From contig JAUSDP010000016.1 of NCBI GenBank assembly GCA_030650605.1, positions 1 through 51,559 on the forward strand: 51,559 bases of DNA. Reading direction: 5' to 3'. Of this stretch, positions 30,950 to 39,551 are shown one piece after another (positions within the stretch are counted from its first letter, which is position 1; each line of letters starts with the position of its first letter). The notes below the pieces were generated by a model. That model searched no databases, was not told the DNA's origin, and was given only the letters and a program-made list of their open reading frames with translations. This stretch comes from a bacterium. Lineage in GTDB: Bacteria > Patescibacteriota > Minisyncoccia > Phycocordibacterales > Zambryskibacteraceae. The position numbers and the translations under genes were made by a program.

Positions 30950-31498
30950 ATGAAAAAAGGGATCAAATATAAATTTTTCGGTGTCATTCTATTGATGGTT
31001 GTCATGTTTGGTTTGGCGTTCTCTGTAAAATATCTTATTGTTAAAAATCAAGATCTCTTGTCGGCGGTTATAACGTCTGTCTTGGTTGACCTTACCAATT
31101 CAAATCGCGCGGAGAGAAATGTTTTGCCACTTGAAGTTAATCTAACTCTTACTGCCATAGCGCAAGAGAAGGCCAATGATATGGCAAAAAGAAGTTACTT
31201 TTCTCATAACACTCCAGAAGGTAAATCTCCTTGGCAATGGCTTAGGGAAGGTCAGTATAATTTCCGTTACGCCGGCGAGAATCTGGCAGTAAACTTCGCT
31301 GATTCCGAAGATGTTGTACAAGCATGGTTAAATTCTGAAGGACATAGGACCAATTTGCTAAATGACAGATTTACCGAAATCGGCATTGCCATTGCACCCG
31401 GTTTCTATAAAGGACGAGAAAGTATATTTGTTGTCCAATTTTTTGGTTATCCAGTTTCTGATGAAGTCAAGGTTCCGGTATTTATTTTTCCATATTAA
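30950..31498 (+). CDS. Membrane-anchored CAP/SCP (YkwD-like) protein
   Basis: A 182-residue protein: an N-terminal membrane helix (about residues 9-29), then a CAP domain with NSNRAERNVLPL, YFSHNTPEGKSPWQWL, YAGENLAVNF, VVQAWLNSEGHRTNLL and FTEIGIAI. The conserved His and Glu residues of the CAP cavity are present. Bacterial CAP proteins are secreted and of poorly known function. I start at ATG 30950 rather than TTG 30944; TATACT (30936-30941) lies 8 nt before it. It follows the large repeat protein by 42 nt. Confidence 0.88.
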   Translation: MKKGIKYKFFGVILLMVVMFGLAFSVKYLIVKNQDLLSAVITSVLVDLTNSNRAERNVLPLEVNLTLTAIAQEKANDMAKRSYFSHNTPEGKSPWQWLREGQYNFRYAGENLAVNFADSEDVVQAWLNSEGHRTNLLNDRFTEIGIAIAPGFYKGRESIFVVQFFGYPVSDEVKVPVFIFPY

Positions 31499-31558
31499 AA
31501 CGGTCTTTTGGGAAAGTGGAATGTTGAAACAAGGATGGACTTATGATATATTTTATAT

Positions 31559-31750
31559 ATGAGTACTGCCCTTAAAAATGAAATAAAAAAGCTCGCCCGC
31601 GAGAGTGTACGAGAAGCGCTTCAAGAAGAATTAACGTTGCTACGCGTATTACATTTACCGCTTGTTTCTAAAAGAGAACAAGAAAACATCGAGAAGCTCT
31701 ATAAGACCCCTTCTCGTTCTAGTGTGCGAAGCGTACGCGTTCGTATGTAA
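31559..31750 (+). CDS. Putative antitoxin
   Basis: A 63-residue charged, helical protein (ALKNEIKKLARESVREALQEE) with a basic tail. It is 9 nt before a RelE/ParE-like toxin gene, which is the reason for the call. It does not match a DNA-binding antitoxin family that I recognise. Confidence 0.65.
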   Translation: MSTALKNEIKKLARESVREALQEELTLLRVLHLPLVSKREQENIEKLYKTPSRSSVRSVRVRM

Positions 31751-31759
31751 ATGTAAAGC

Positions 31760-32029
31760 ATGGACTGGAAAATAAATTTTTCTAGGCAGGCCGAAAAATT
31801 TCTTCGTCAACGGCACTTGCTGGACGAGTTTGTCATTAATCCTGTAAAGTTGGCTATCAGGAAGTTGCGTGGGGAAACAGTAGCAATCAATCTGAAACGC
31901 CTTTCCGGAAAATGGGCAGGCTGTTACCGAGTAAGGGTTGGTAAAATTCGGATTATATTCGCAACTGATTTTAATGAACAAAAAATTCTTATTGAAGTAG
32001 TAGACAATCGCGGTGGCGCATATCGATAG
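31760..32029 (+). CDS. RelE/ParE-family toxin
   Basis: An 89-residue protein with the RelE/ParE layout: FSRQAEKFLRQR near the start, a middle LKRLSGKWAGCYRVRVGKIRIIF and a final IEVVDNRGGAYR. RelE-type members cut mRNA on the ribosome; ParE-type members attack gyrase. The core Arg-rich strand is present but the group cannot be fixed by eye. It forms a toxin-antitoxin unit with the upstream gene and is closed by a terminator, inserted between the two halves of the surface island. Confidence 0.85.
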   Translation: MDWKINFSRQAEKFLRQRHLLDEFVINPVKLAIRKLRGETVAINLKRLSGKWAGCYRVRVGKIRIIFATDFNEQKILIEVVDNRGGAYR

Positions 32030-32038
32030 ATTAAACCT

Positions 32039-32060
32039 ACGGAGGCATTGCCTCCGTTCC
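32039..32060 (+). terminator. Hairpin terminator after the toxin
   Basis: ACGGAGGC (32039-32046) pairs with GCCTCCGT (32050-32057). The T-run is weak. Confidence 0.65.
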
Positions 32061-32189
32061 ATATCTACTTGCTTAACTAAACAGTATTCACATTTTTTTA
32101 TAAAACTCTAGAAAGTATTATCCCTTACTTATCCACATTTCATACCCAGTAACTCACAGGTTAGTGAACAGAATTGGTTTTTTTATTTC

Positions 32190-32217
32190 TTGCACTTCAT
32201 ATTACACTTGCTACTAA
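32190..32217 (+). promoter_or_regulatory. Putative promoter of the TasA-like genes
   Basis: TTGCAC (32190-32195), a 16-bp spacer, TACTAA (32212-32217), about 70 nt before the first TasA-like gene. The rest of the 32060-32286 gap shows no gene. Confidence 0.4.
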
Positions 32218-32286
32218 CACACGTCTTGCGCTCGTGGGAAGAGTGAAAGTCTTTGTGATTAAAAGTTAATTAAAAGAAAATTATTC

Positions 32287-33624
32287 ATGAAAAGAATTTT
32301 ACTAAGTTTAGGAATGATAGTCTTCATCGGGGCAGTAGTAGCCGGAGCCACGGGCGCCTTCTTCTCTGATACAGAAACTTCAACCGGCAACACCTTTGCC
32401 GCAGGTGAGATTGATCTGACAGTAGACAGTACAGCTCACTATGCTGGTTTGATTTGTGATTCAACCACGCATTTGTGGGTGGACGACAATCCGACTGGCA
32501 CAACTCGGCCTGATTTAATCGGTCAACCATGTTCAGGTTCATGGACCTTAACTGATCTAGGAGTTTCAAATAAATTCTTTGATCTAGCTGATATCAAGCC
32601 TGGCGATGAGGGAGAAAACACAATTTCACTTCACATTGACAGTAACCCTGCTTGGGCGTGCGTGGATGTGAATATCACGAAAAACGATGATGTCAGCTCT
32701 GTTGAGCCTGAATTAGAGGCGGGGGACGTGACAAACACCGACAGCATTTTTGACGGTGAACTTGCTCAAAACCTTAAGTTCGCGGCATGGTTAGATCAGG
32801 GTGCAACTCTAGGTTTTCAAGGGTCAAACGATCCGACTGAAGGTGATAATATTTGGCAACAGGCATCCGAACCTCTTCTTTTCTCAAATCAATCCGGTCC
32901 TGCAAGTGATGTGCTCGGAGGAAAGACTTACAAACTTGCAGACTCGACTACCGGCTCCGGCCCTATTCCTGCAGGACAGACAAATTACATTGGCCTCGCA
33001 TGGTGTGCTGGTACACAGACAGTAGGGTCAACGATTACTTGTGACGGAGCTGGAATGGGCAACATTGCTCAAACTGACTCAATGGTCGCAGATATTGCGT
33101 TCCGCGTTGAACAATCTCGCAATAATTCAAACTTTGTTTGTGGGAACGTCCTTCCAGAGCCAGACACCACTCATAGCCTTCGTCTAGAAAACGAAACAGA
33201 AGTAACTGGAGGTCCTTGGATTGTCCATTCAAGTGATCAAATTTACGCAGATCTTGCATGGACTGGCGATGGCCTGACATTCAACTACACCTTAAATGGA
33301 ATCGGTTTGGCTCCGAGCACTGCTTACAGCTTAATCTATTACGCTGATGGCTGGCCAGGAAATAATCCTGGAGCATTCATTGGAAGTGGAACGAGTAATG
33401 GAAGCGGAAATATTAGTTTTTCTGGTACTCCTAACTTAGGAATAGATTTGCCAACTTCCCCTGATGGTAACCTCTCCGTTGGAGCAAAAATCTGGCTAGT
33501 CCGATCTTCAGATTACAACGGTGGTAGCCCGACAACCGGCCCGATGACAGCTTGGAATCCAAGCCAATACTTGTTCGAAGGTAACGTCTACATCCATTAC
33601 GACGATACTAACTCGCCTTCCTAG
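32287..33624 (+). CDS. TasA/camelysin-like SipW-dependent secreted protein
   Basis: A 445-residue protein. The N-terminus is a SipW-type signal: a hydrophobic stretch (VFIGAVVAGATGA) then FFSDTETSTGNTFAAGEIDL, the hallmark of TasA/CalY (PF12389-like) fibre proteins. The core has DIKPGDEGENTISLHI and ACVDVNITKNDD, then LAQNLKFAAWLDQG. The C-terminal 140 residues are a separate beta-sandwich with SLRLENETEV and LIYYADGWPGNNPG. In Bacillus such proteins form biofilm fibres; here the same is inferred from the signal and the downstream sipW-type gene. Confidence 0.85.
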   Translation: MKRILLSLGMIVFIGAVVAGATGAFFSDTETSTGNTFAAGEIDLTVDSTAHYAGLICDSTTHLWVDDNPTGTTRPDLIGQPCSGSWTLTDLGVSNKFFDLADIKPGDEGENTISLHIDSNPAWACVDVNITKNDDVSSVEPELEAGDVTNTDSIFDGELAQNLKFAAWLDQGATLGFQGSNDPTEGDNIWQQASEPLLFSNQSGPASDVLGGKTYKLADSTTGSGPIPAGQTNYIGLAWCAGTQTVGSTITCDGAGMGNIAQTDSMVADIAFRVEQSRNNSNFVCGNVLPEPDTTHSLRLENETEVTGGPWIVHSSDQIYADLAWTGDGLTFNYTLNGIGLAPSTAYSLIYYADGWPGNNPGAFIGSGTSNGSGNISFSGTPNLGIDLPTSPDGNLSVGAKIWLVRSSDYNGGSPTTGPMTAWNPSQYLFEGNVYIHYDDTNSPS

Positions 33625-33713
33625 AACTAATCTTCTCTAGCCGTTCACGAGCTCTTACTCTAAGGGCTTGTGCGGGCTGGATGGGAACCGGCATTACAAA
33701 TTAATATTTATCT

Positions 33714-35123
33714 ATGCGACGCATAATACTCGGACTCATCACTATCATCGGCGCGGGAGCAGTCATTGTTTCCGGAGCGACAGGCGCCTTCTTCTCTGAT
33801 ACAGAAACATCGGTCGGCAACACCTTCGCCGCCGGTACTATTGACCTCAAAGTTGACAACAAATCTTATTACAACGGTGTGGCAAATTCTAACTTGACTT
33901 GGCAACTGGACGATCTTCCGGGCCACTTATTTTTCAACTTCCTTGACCTAAAACCGGATGATGAGGGCGAAGATACAATTTCGCTCCATGTAGAGAATGA
34001 TGCGTGGGCATGCATGGACGTAACACTAACTTCAAATAACGATGTTTCTTCGAACGAACCTGAACTCGGATCTGGGGATACACAGGATGATCTCAATAAC
34101 AATTGGGACGGCGAACTTGCGCAAAATATCCAAATGTTCTGGTGGGCTGACGATGGTGATAATGTTCTTGAAGATGATGAAACTGCAAACGGACAAGGTA
34201 TATCTGGAGGCATCCAAACTCTCATGAATCTCGCCTCAACTACAGGGGCCTTCTCCGTTGCGCTGGCAGATTCAGACGACAACGTGTGGGGCACTCCCGG
34301 ACCAATGCCTGCAAATACAGAAGCATATATAGCTAAGGCATGGTGTTTTGGAGCATTAACACTTAGTCCTTTAGCCATAGGTACAGGCGTTAATCCATCT
34401 GCTAATTCGGGTATTCTCTGCGATGGAGCAAATCTTAATAATGAGACTCAAACAGATGGCGCTACTCTTGATGTTCAATTTGAAGCTATTCAATCGCGAC
34501 ATAATCCTGATTTCCAGTGTGAGGAGTGTACCTTCGATATCCTCGTGGATCTTCTAATAGACGGTAGGTTTGAAACTCCAGAAGTTCCGGGTAGTGGACA
34601 GTGGGACGTTTTCGCATCTGTTGCGGGTGGTTGGACAGTGGAGTGGCGCGGGGATATTCCAGCTTCATTTGGTCTACAAACTCGTCCAGTAATTGCCAAT
34701 CTTGAACTTCACGAAGGAGTGCTCGGTGCTGCGTTTGAAGGAGACCAGTACGCCGAACTTGATACTGATTGGGGCGGACCAAGTGATAGTGGTAATGGAG
34801 AGCCTGCATCAGTAAGTATTTATCGTAATTTTGCTACTGTGCCGGGAGCTAACTATACTTTGAAGTATCACTTCTCACCCAGGCCAAACACGGTTGCTGC
34901 AGACAATAATCTAGAAGTAAAAGTAGAAGGTACTTCTCTTGATACCACTGGCCCCACAGCGGGCGGAGGTGCTATCTCTTGGAGTGAGCGCACTGTTAAC
35001 TTTATCGCAGGAGACGCAAGCACCGAAATTCGATTCACTGACCTCGGTACAGCTAACTCACTCGGCACCTTCCTTGATAACGTACGTCTCTACCAAACAA
35101 GTTGTCCTTCTAGAATTCTATAG
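33714..35123 (+). CDS. TasA-like protein fused to DUF642 domain
   Basis: A 469-residue protein. Residues 1-285 are TasA-like with the same signal (GAFFSDTETSVGNTFAAGTI) and core (LKPDDEGEDTISLHVEND, LAQNIQMFWWADDGD). Residues about 290-460 are a DUF642-type domain (DGRFETPEVPG, YAELDTDWGGP, FSPRPNT, NSLGTFLDNVRLY). That domain closely resembles the one in the 23761 protein, sharing YAELDTDW and SLGTFLDNV. At DNA level the signal region is identical over 26 bases to the 32287 gene, pointing to recent duplication or gene conversion. Confidence 0.85.
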   Translation: MRRIILGLITIIGAGAVIVSGATGAFFSDTETSVGNTFAAGTIDLKVDNKSYYNGVANSNLTWQLDDLPGHLFFNFLDLKPDDEGEDTISLHVENDAWACMDVTLTSNNDVSSNEPELGSGDTQDDLNNNWDGELAQNIQMFWWADDGDNVLEDDETANGQGISGGIQTLMNLASTTGAFSVALADSDDNVWGTPGPMPANTEAYIAKAWCFGALTLSPLAIGTGVNPSANSGILCDGANLNNETQTDGATLDVQFEAIQSRHNPDFQCEECTFDILVDLLIDGRFETPEVPGSGQWDVFASVAGGWTVEWRGDIPASFGLQTRPVIANLELHEGVLGAAFEGDQYAELDTDWGGPSDSGNGEPASVSIYRNFATVPGANYTLKYHFSPRPNTVAADNNLEVKVEGTSLDTTGPTAGGGAISWSERTVNFIAGDASTEIRFTDLGTANSLGTFLDNVRLYQTSCPSRIL

Positions 35124-35144
35124 CTCTTATTAATTTATGAAGTA

Positions 35145-36026
35145 ATGCCAACGACAATCATAAAAATTGTTGGGCGCTTAATCCTCTTGACAGGATTTTT
35201 CGCGCTGATAGTGGGAGCGCTCTATGCTAGGGGAGTTGAACCCGGGGTAACATTTGCCACAAACGGCATTGACTTGAAAATTGATAGTACCTCGACGTAC
35301 AATAACGTCTCGGTACCTTCGGCGACGTGGGAGTTGAAAAATCTTACACCTGGGGTAGATAAATTCTGGAATTTTGATGATATCAAGCCTGGGGACTACG
35401 GCGAGAACACAATCAGTATGCATGTCAAAAAGGCGGACGCTTGGCTTTGTTTGGATTTCTCTAATCTTACAAGTCTCGACAATGACCAAAACGAGCCGGA
35501 GTCTCTAGATGACCCAGACGGTACTCTAGACGGCGAACTAGCGGAGGGCATGGAATTTTTCGGGTGGCTCGATGATGGCGACAACAAATTTGAGAAGGGG
35601 GAGAAACCCCTATTTGGCACCAGCACCCAGTCCGCTCTTGATGTTCTTGATGATACAACATATGTAATCGGCGACGCGAGGAATGGCAATTCGTGCAAGG
35701 TCAATCAAAGTCGTTATGTTGGAATCTATTGGTGCGCCGGCGATCTATCCGTAAATCTCTCGACAAATATAATTTCTTGTGACGGTTCAACTTTAGGCAA
35801 TGAGGCTCAAACCGATTCTATGTCAGTAGATGTTTCTATTAGAGCATTACCGGCCAAGGAGAACCCGAAATTTATCTGTAGTGGGACGAAGCCGCCCAAA
35901 CCTCCACATGACGATGGTGACGATGATGAGGAAGATGACGACGACGAGGATGATAATAGACCAAGAACTCCTCGCGAGCCGCGTGAACCGCGCGATTTTA
36001 GAAATCCAAGAGAATTTAGAATATGA
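35145..36026 (+). CDS. TasA-like protein with acidic tail, altered signal
   Basis: A 293-residue protein with the TasA-like core (FDDIKPGDYGENTISMHVKKADAWLCLDF, LAEGMEFFGWLDDGDNKF). The signal differs: after the hydrophobic helix it reads GALYARGVEPGVTFATNGID and lacks the SDTETS motif. The tail (about residues 255-293) is polyacidic (DDGDDDEEDDDDEDDN) and then Arg/Pro-rich (PRTPREPREPRD). Its stop overlaps the sipW-like start (ATGA), so both are translationally coupled. The acidic tail may bind Ca2+ or a basic partner. Confidence 0.82.
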   Translation: MPTTIIKIVGRLILLTGFFALIVGALYARGVEPGVTFATNGIDLKIDSTSTYNNVSVPSATWELKNLTPGVDKFWNFDDIKPGDYGENTISMHVKKADAWLCLDFSNLTSLDNDQNEPESLDDPDGTLDGELAEGMEFFGWLDDGDNKFEKGEKPLFGTSTQSALDVLDDTTYVIGDARNGNSCKVNQSRYVGIYWCAGDLSVNLSTNIISCDGSTLGNEAQTDSMSVDVSIRALPAKENPKFICSGTKPPKPPHDDGDDDEEDDDDEDDNRPRTPREPREPRDFRNPREFRI

Positions 36027-37474
36027 AAAAATTTCTAGCCAATACTCTATATGGACTCTTCATACTTCTCTTAGTGGGAGTGGCTACTCTCTTTTTCACT
36101 CCGCTTCTACCAATACCAAATAATATTGAAGTTAAAATCGTGAAGTCTGGTTCCATGGAACCTGCTATCAAAACAGGTGGCATTGTAGTAATTAAACCCG
36201 CTTCTCTCTATGGTGTGGGGGATATCATCACTTTTGGAGAAGACAGCCGTGCTACTTATCCCACGACTCACCGCATTGTTTCCATTAGCGAAGTACAAGG
36301 CAAGACCTTGTACCAAGTCAAAGGAGATGCCAACGAAGAAAGAGATCCAACGTCTGTCAAGGGAAGTGACGTCATAGGAAAGGTCATATTTACTGTGCCG
36401 AATGCCGGTTATCTTCTTGATTTTGCCAGACAGCCAGTTGGATTTATTCTCCTTATCGCGTTTCCTGCGGCACTTATTATTCTGAACGAAATTATTGACA
36501 TAGGAAAAGAAATTCGCAAAGTAATACGACGTAAAAAGAAAGTTCCTATGGAAAAGGAGAAAGTGCTCAAGCGAATTTATAAGATGGACGATGTCTTGCG
36601 CCCGATATATTTACAGAGTGTCAAGAAGGAGAGTAATTACCCTTTTGTAGCAAGTATTATAGCCCTTTTTGTCACTACAGGATTGATCTTGGCGAATCCT
36701 GGCGGTACAGTTTCGTATTTTAACGATACTGAAACATCTATCGGGAATTTACTTAATGCCGGCTCACTTGATTTTAGTGTCGCCCTGGCTCCACAGGAAT
36801 CGTCAAATATTAAACTTACTCCCGGAGTATCGGGAGTTACTATTATTCCAACGGTTACGGGAGGAGCAGGAGATTTTCTACTTGCGTACAAAGTTCATAT
36901 CGAACAAATAGGAGGAACATCTCCCGCTCTCTGTAACGCCATAGATCTACTTGCGAGCTCGACTCCCTTTACTTACTCGAACAAGCTCATGATGTTTTCG
37001 TATGGCACAACAACTAGTCTTGGCCCGTTATCTCTTAGTCTAAGTTTGCCTCCAGGTGGGGGATTTGTCCCGATAGATACGTGTCTCGTCGATGTAGTCT
37101 ATTCCGGATGGGTAGATGGGGAGACGGAGGGGATTGAGTATCATGATGTGGAGAGAGTATCACTTTCAATTTCTGATCCGCCGGTAGAAAATGTTTCTGT
37201 ACCTGAAGTTGTTGCACCAGTAGATGTTATAGACGTTGTGACAGAATTAGAATTGGAGATGGAATCAAATGAAGGCTCTACTACTCCTGAAACTATTTTA
37301 GAAATTATTCCTGAAATAGTTTCCGAAACAGAAGCCGAGCAAGAGCAACCGGAAGAAGTGGTGGAGATAGAGGAAGAAGTAGAAATAGAGGAGGAGGTAG
37401 AAGTGGAGGAAGATATAGAAGAAGAAACTCCTGAAAAAGAGCCGTTACCTCTTGATATTGACAAAATAAGCTAG
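36023..37474 (+). CDS. sipW: SipW-type signal peptidase fused to a substrate-like segment
   Basis: A 483-residue protein. TM1 is at 10-28; the catalytic Ser44 lies in KSGSMEPAIKTGG; the base is His83 (PTTHRIVS), the Ser/His type of SipW and ER peptidases, not Ser/Lys; GDANEERDP is at 101-109. Two more helices follow (about 132-158 and 208-226). Directly after the third comes SYFNDTETSIGNLLNAGSLD (231-250), matching the cleavage-region motif of its own substrates, then a beta domain and a Glu-rich tail (about 410-475). It presumably processes the TasA-like proteins encoded just upstream. The fusion suggests self-processing or that it becomes part of the fibre. Confidence 0.87.
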   Translation: MKKFLANTLYGLFILLLVGVATLFFTPLLPIPNNIEVKIVKSGSMEPAIKTGGIVVIKPASLYGVGDIITFGEDSRATYPTTHRIVSISEVQGKTLYQVKGDANEERDPTSVKGSDVIGKVIFTVPNAGYLLDFARQPVGFILLIAFPAALIILNEIIDIGKEIRKVIRRKKKVPMEKEKVLKRIYKMDDVLRPIYLQSVKKESNYPFVASIIALFVTTGLILANPGGTVSYFNDTETSIGNLLNAGSLDFSVALAPQESSNIKLTPGVSGVTIIPTVTGGAGDFLLAYKVHIEQIGGTSPALCNAIDLLASSTPFTYSNKLMMFSYGTTTSLGPLSLSLSLPPGGGFVPIDTCLVDVVYSGWVDGETEGIEYHDVERVSLSISDPPVENVSVPEVVAPVDVIDVVTELELEMESNEGSTTPETILEIIPEIVSETEAEQEQPEEVVEIEEEVEIEEEVEVEEDIEEETPEKEPLPLDIDKIS

Positions 37475-37560
37475 TTAGTATATTATAAGGGGGTAAATCA
37501 GTACTCGCGGGTTTTGTTAGACATGTGTCTGTAAACCTCAAGAGATTTACAGATTAGTAT

Positions 37561-38736
37561 ATGTTTTATCCTAAAAAGGGCCAAAGAGCGCCTAGAAAAT
37601 TTCATAGTAGAACTAAGTTTCCCAATCAGGGTGTTTATATCGACGTATCTAGATTTGTCAATAAGACTATCGTTGACTTAAAGACGGAAATATTCGTACC
37701 GAAAAATTCGTTTGCCGATTTTAAATTTCAAGAAATTCTCAAGAGAAATATTGAGACCAAGGGTTATGTCGCCCTCACCCCTATACAAGATCAAGCCATC
37801 CCCTGTGTCATTAAAGGTGAAGATCTCGTTGGTATTGCCAACACCGGTACAGGTAAGACTGCTGCGTACCTCATACCACTTATCAATAAGATAATTCTTG
37901 ACTCACGAGAGAAGGTACTTATCGTAGTGCCTACTCGCGAACTTGCTTGTCAGATTGAAGAGGAACTTAGATGTTTTGCTAAAAATTCCAATCTTTTTTC
38001 AGTCCTTTGTATCGGTGGCGTCGGTATGGGTAAGCAGATTAGAGAACTCTACCAAAGACATCACTTTGTCATCGGTACTCCAGGGCGCTTAAAAGATCTG
38101 ATAGAACAGAAGGTGCTTGACCTCTCGGGTTTCAAAACAATTGTTCTCGATGAAGCGGATAGAATGCTTGATATGGGTTTCATCCGTGATGTGCGATTTA
38201 TGATGTCAAAAATGCCCAAAGAAAGACAGGTGCTCTTTTTCTCTGCCACCCTTTCATCAGAAATAGAGAAACTCATTCATGAATTCTTACGCAATCCAGT
38301 ACGTATCTCGGTGAAAACGCAAGATACCGCGAAAAATGTGCATCAAGATGTAGTAAGAATTCCAAAAGATAAGAATAAGCTCGATATTCTTCATAATCTA
38401 TTAAATCAGAAAGAGTTTAGTAAAGTCTTGGTCTTTGGCCGGACTAAACATGGAGTTGAGAGACTTGCTCTAGAACTAGGAAAAAGGGGATTCAAGGCCG
38501 AATCTATTCATGGGAACAAAAGCCAACGTGATAGACAACGCTCTCTCGATTTATTCAAGCGTGACCACGCACAAGTTCTCACCGCCACTGATGTGGCCGC
38601 TCGTGGTCTTGATATCTCTGAAGTAACACACGTCATCAATTTTGACTTACCAGCCACCTATGACGACTACGTCCATCGTATCGGCCGTACTGGCCGTGGA
38701 GACAAGCTTGGGAAGGCTCTTACTTTTATTGAATAA
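37561..38736 (+). CDS. DEAD-box RNA helicase (RhlE-like)
   Basis: A 391-residue SF2 helicase. Motifs in order: the Q motif (GYVALTPIQDQAIP), I (ANTGTGKT), Ia (VPTRELACQ), Ib (GTPGRL), II (LDEADRMLDMGF), III (FFSATL), IV-V (LVFGRTKHG, TDVAARGLDI) and VI (HRIGRTGRG). The basic N-terminal 40 residues may bind RNA. It lacks a long C-terminal tail. It unwinds RNA, likely in ribosome assembly or RNA decay. A TATATTATA stretch lies about 75 nt upstream. Confidence 0.95.
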   Translation: MFYPKKGQRAPRKFHSRTKFPNQGVYIDVSRFVNKTIVDLKTEIFVPKNSFADFKFQEILKRNIETKGYVALTPIQDQAIPCVIKGEDLVGIANTGTGKTAAYLIPLINKIILDSREKVLIVVPTRELACQIEEELRCFAKNSNLFSVLCIGGVGMGKQIRELYQRHHFVIGTPGRLKDLIEQKVLDLSGFKTIVLDEADRMLDMGFIRDVRFMMSKMPKERQVLFFSATLSSEIEKLIHEFLRNPVRISVKTQDTAKNVHQDVVRIPKDKNKLDILHNLLNQKEFSKVLVFGRTKHGVERLALELGKRGFKAESIHGNKSQRDRQRSLDLFKRDHAQVLTATDVAARGLDISEVTHVINFDLPATYDDYVHRIGRTGRGDKLGKALTFIE

Positions 38737-38763
38737 ACCAATGATCTTTGATAGAATGGTTTT

Positions 38764-39042
38764 ATGAAAAAAGAACTAGAAACACATCTTAATGGAATGG
38801 AGAAGCGGTTATCTAAGAGTATCGAGGGGTCAGAGAAGAGGCTTGCGACGACTATCAGTGATGTGGTAACACTCATCGACAAACGTTTTGATGGTGTAGA
38901 TGAGCGTTTTGATGGTGTAGACGAACGTTTTAATGCTGTAGACAAACGTCTAGATAATATAGAAGAAAAGCTTGATCCTATGGTGAACCAAGTCTCTGGT
39001 CACGAGAAACGAGTGGCATTTATTGAGGAGAAAGTTCTGTAA
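38764..39042 (+). CDS. Small coiled-coil repeat protein
   Basis: A 92-residue, almost wholly helical protein. A 7-residue unit (FDGVDER) is repeated from about residue 44 to 66 (RFDGVDERFDGVDERFNAV), then KRLDNIEEKLDP. The DNA repeats are 21 bp, so unit number could change by slippage. Similar segments occur in many phage and bacterial coiled-coil proteins, but no function can be given. TAGAAT at 38752-38757 lies 6 nt before ATG, with no Shine-Dalgarno. Confidence 0.65.
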   Translation: MKKELETHLNGMEKRLSKSIEGSEKRLATTISDVVTLIDKRFDGVDERFDGVDERFNAVDKRLDNIEEKLDPMVNQVSGHEKRVAFIEEKVL

Positions 39043-39067
39043 TAATGTAGTAAGCAAAACAAATCAA

Positions 39068-39517
39068 TTAGCGGACAATCAGTTTCCCGACCATACCCAT
39101 GGCACGATGGTTACCGACCGAACAATAATAGTCGAACGTGCCTGTCTTATTTGCTAAGAAAGTAATTGTCTGTGTTTCTCCAGCATTAAGTATGCGAGTG
39201 GTGGCATTGAATTCGTCGATCTTCAAGTCGTGAGTGCCCTTGGTATTTTTAAGAGTAATCCTGACTGTATCACCCTTATTTACCGTCATGGTCGAAGGTG
39301 AGAAAGAGAAAGGAGCGGCGTCAACACTGAATTCTTTAATGACTACGGTCTCTACCACATCGCTTCCTGGGACCGGCATAGTGGTATTAACTATTGTTCC
39401 TGGATCTGATCCCGGATCAAAGTCATCAACCGGTGCCACTCCCTTATTCTGGAATAAAAAGAATCCTCCAATCGCTAAAACAACAACTACTATAATCGCA
39501 ATTAATGTATTGTTCAT
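39068..39517 (-). CDS. Membrane-anchored cupredoxin
   Basis: A 149-residue protein: an anchor helix (residues 4-22), an acidic linker (DDFDPGSDPG), then a cupredoxin domain (about 60-149). Type 1 copper ligands are visible: His in GTHDLKI and Cys, His and Met in YYCSVGNHRAMGM. It could carry electrons or bind copper outside the membrane. It is alone, on the opposite strand from the helicase region. Confidence 0.88.
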   Translation of the reverse strand: MNNTLIAIIVVVVLAIGGFFLFQNKGVAPVDDFDPGSDPGTIVNTTMPVPGSDVVETVVIKEFSVDAAPFSFSPSTMTVNKGDTVRITLKNTKGTHDLKIDEFNATTRILNAGETQTITFLANKTGTFDYYCSVGNHRAMGMVGKLIVR

Positions 39518-39551
39518 ATGATTTATTTTAAATTAAATTTATACTCTTATA

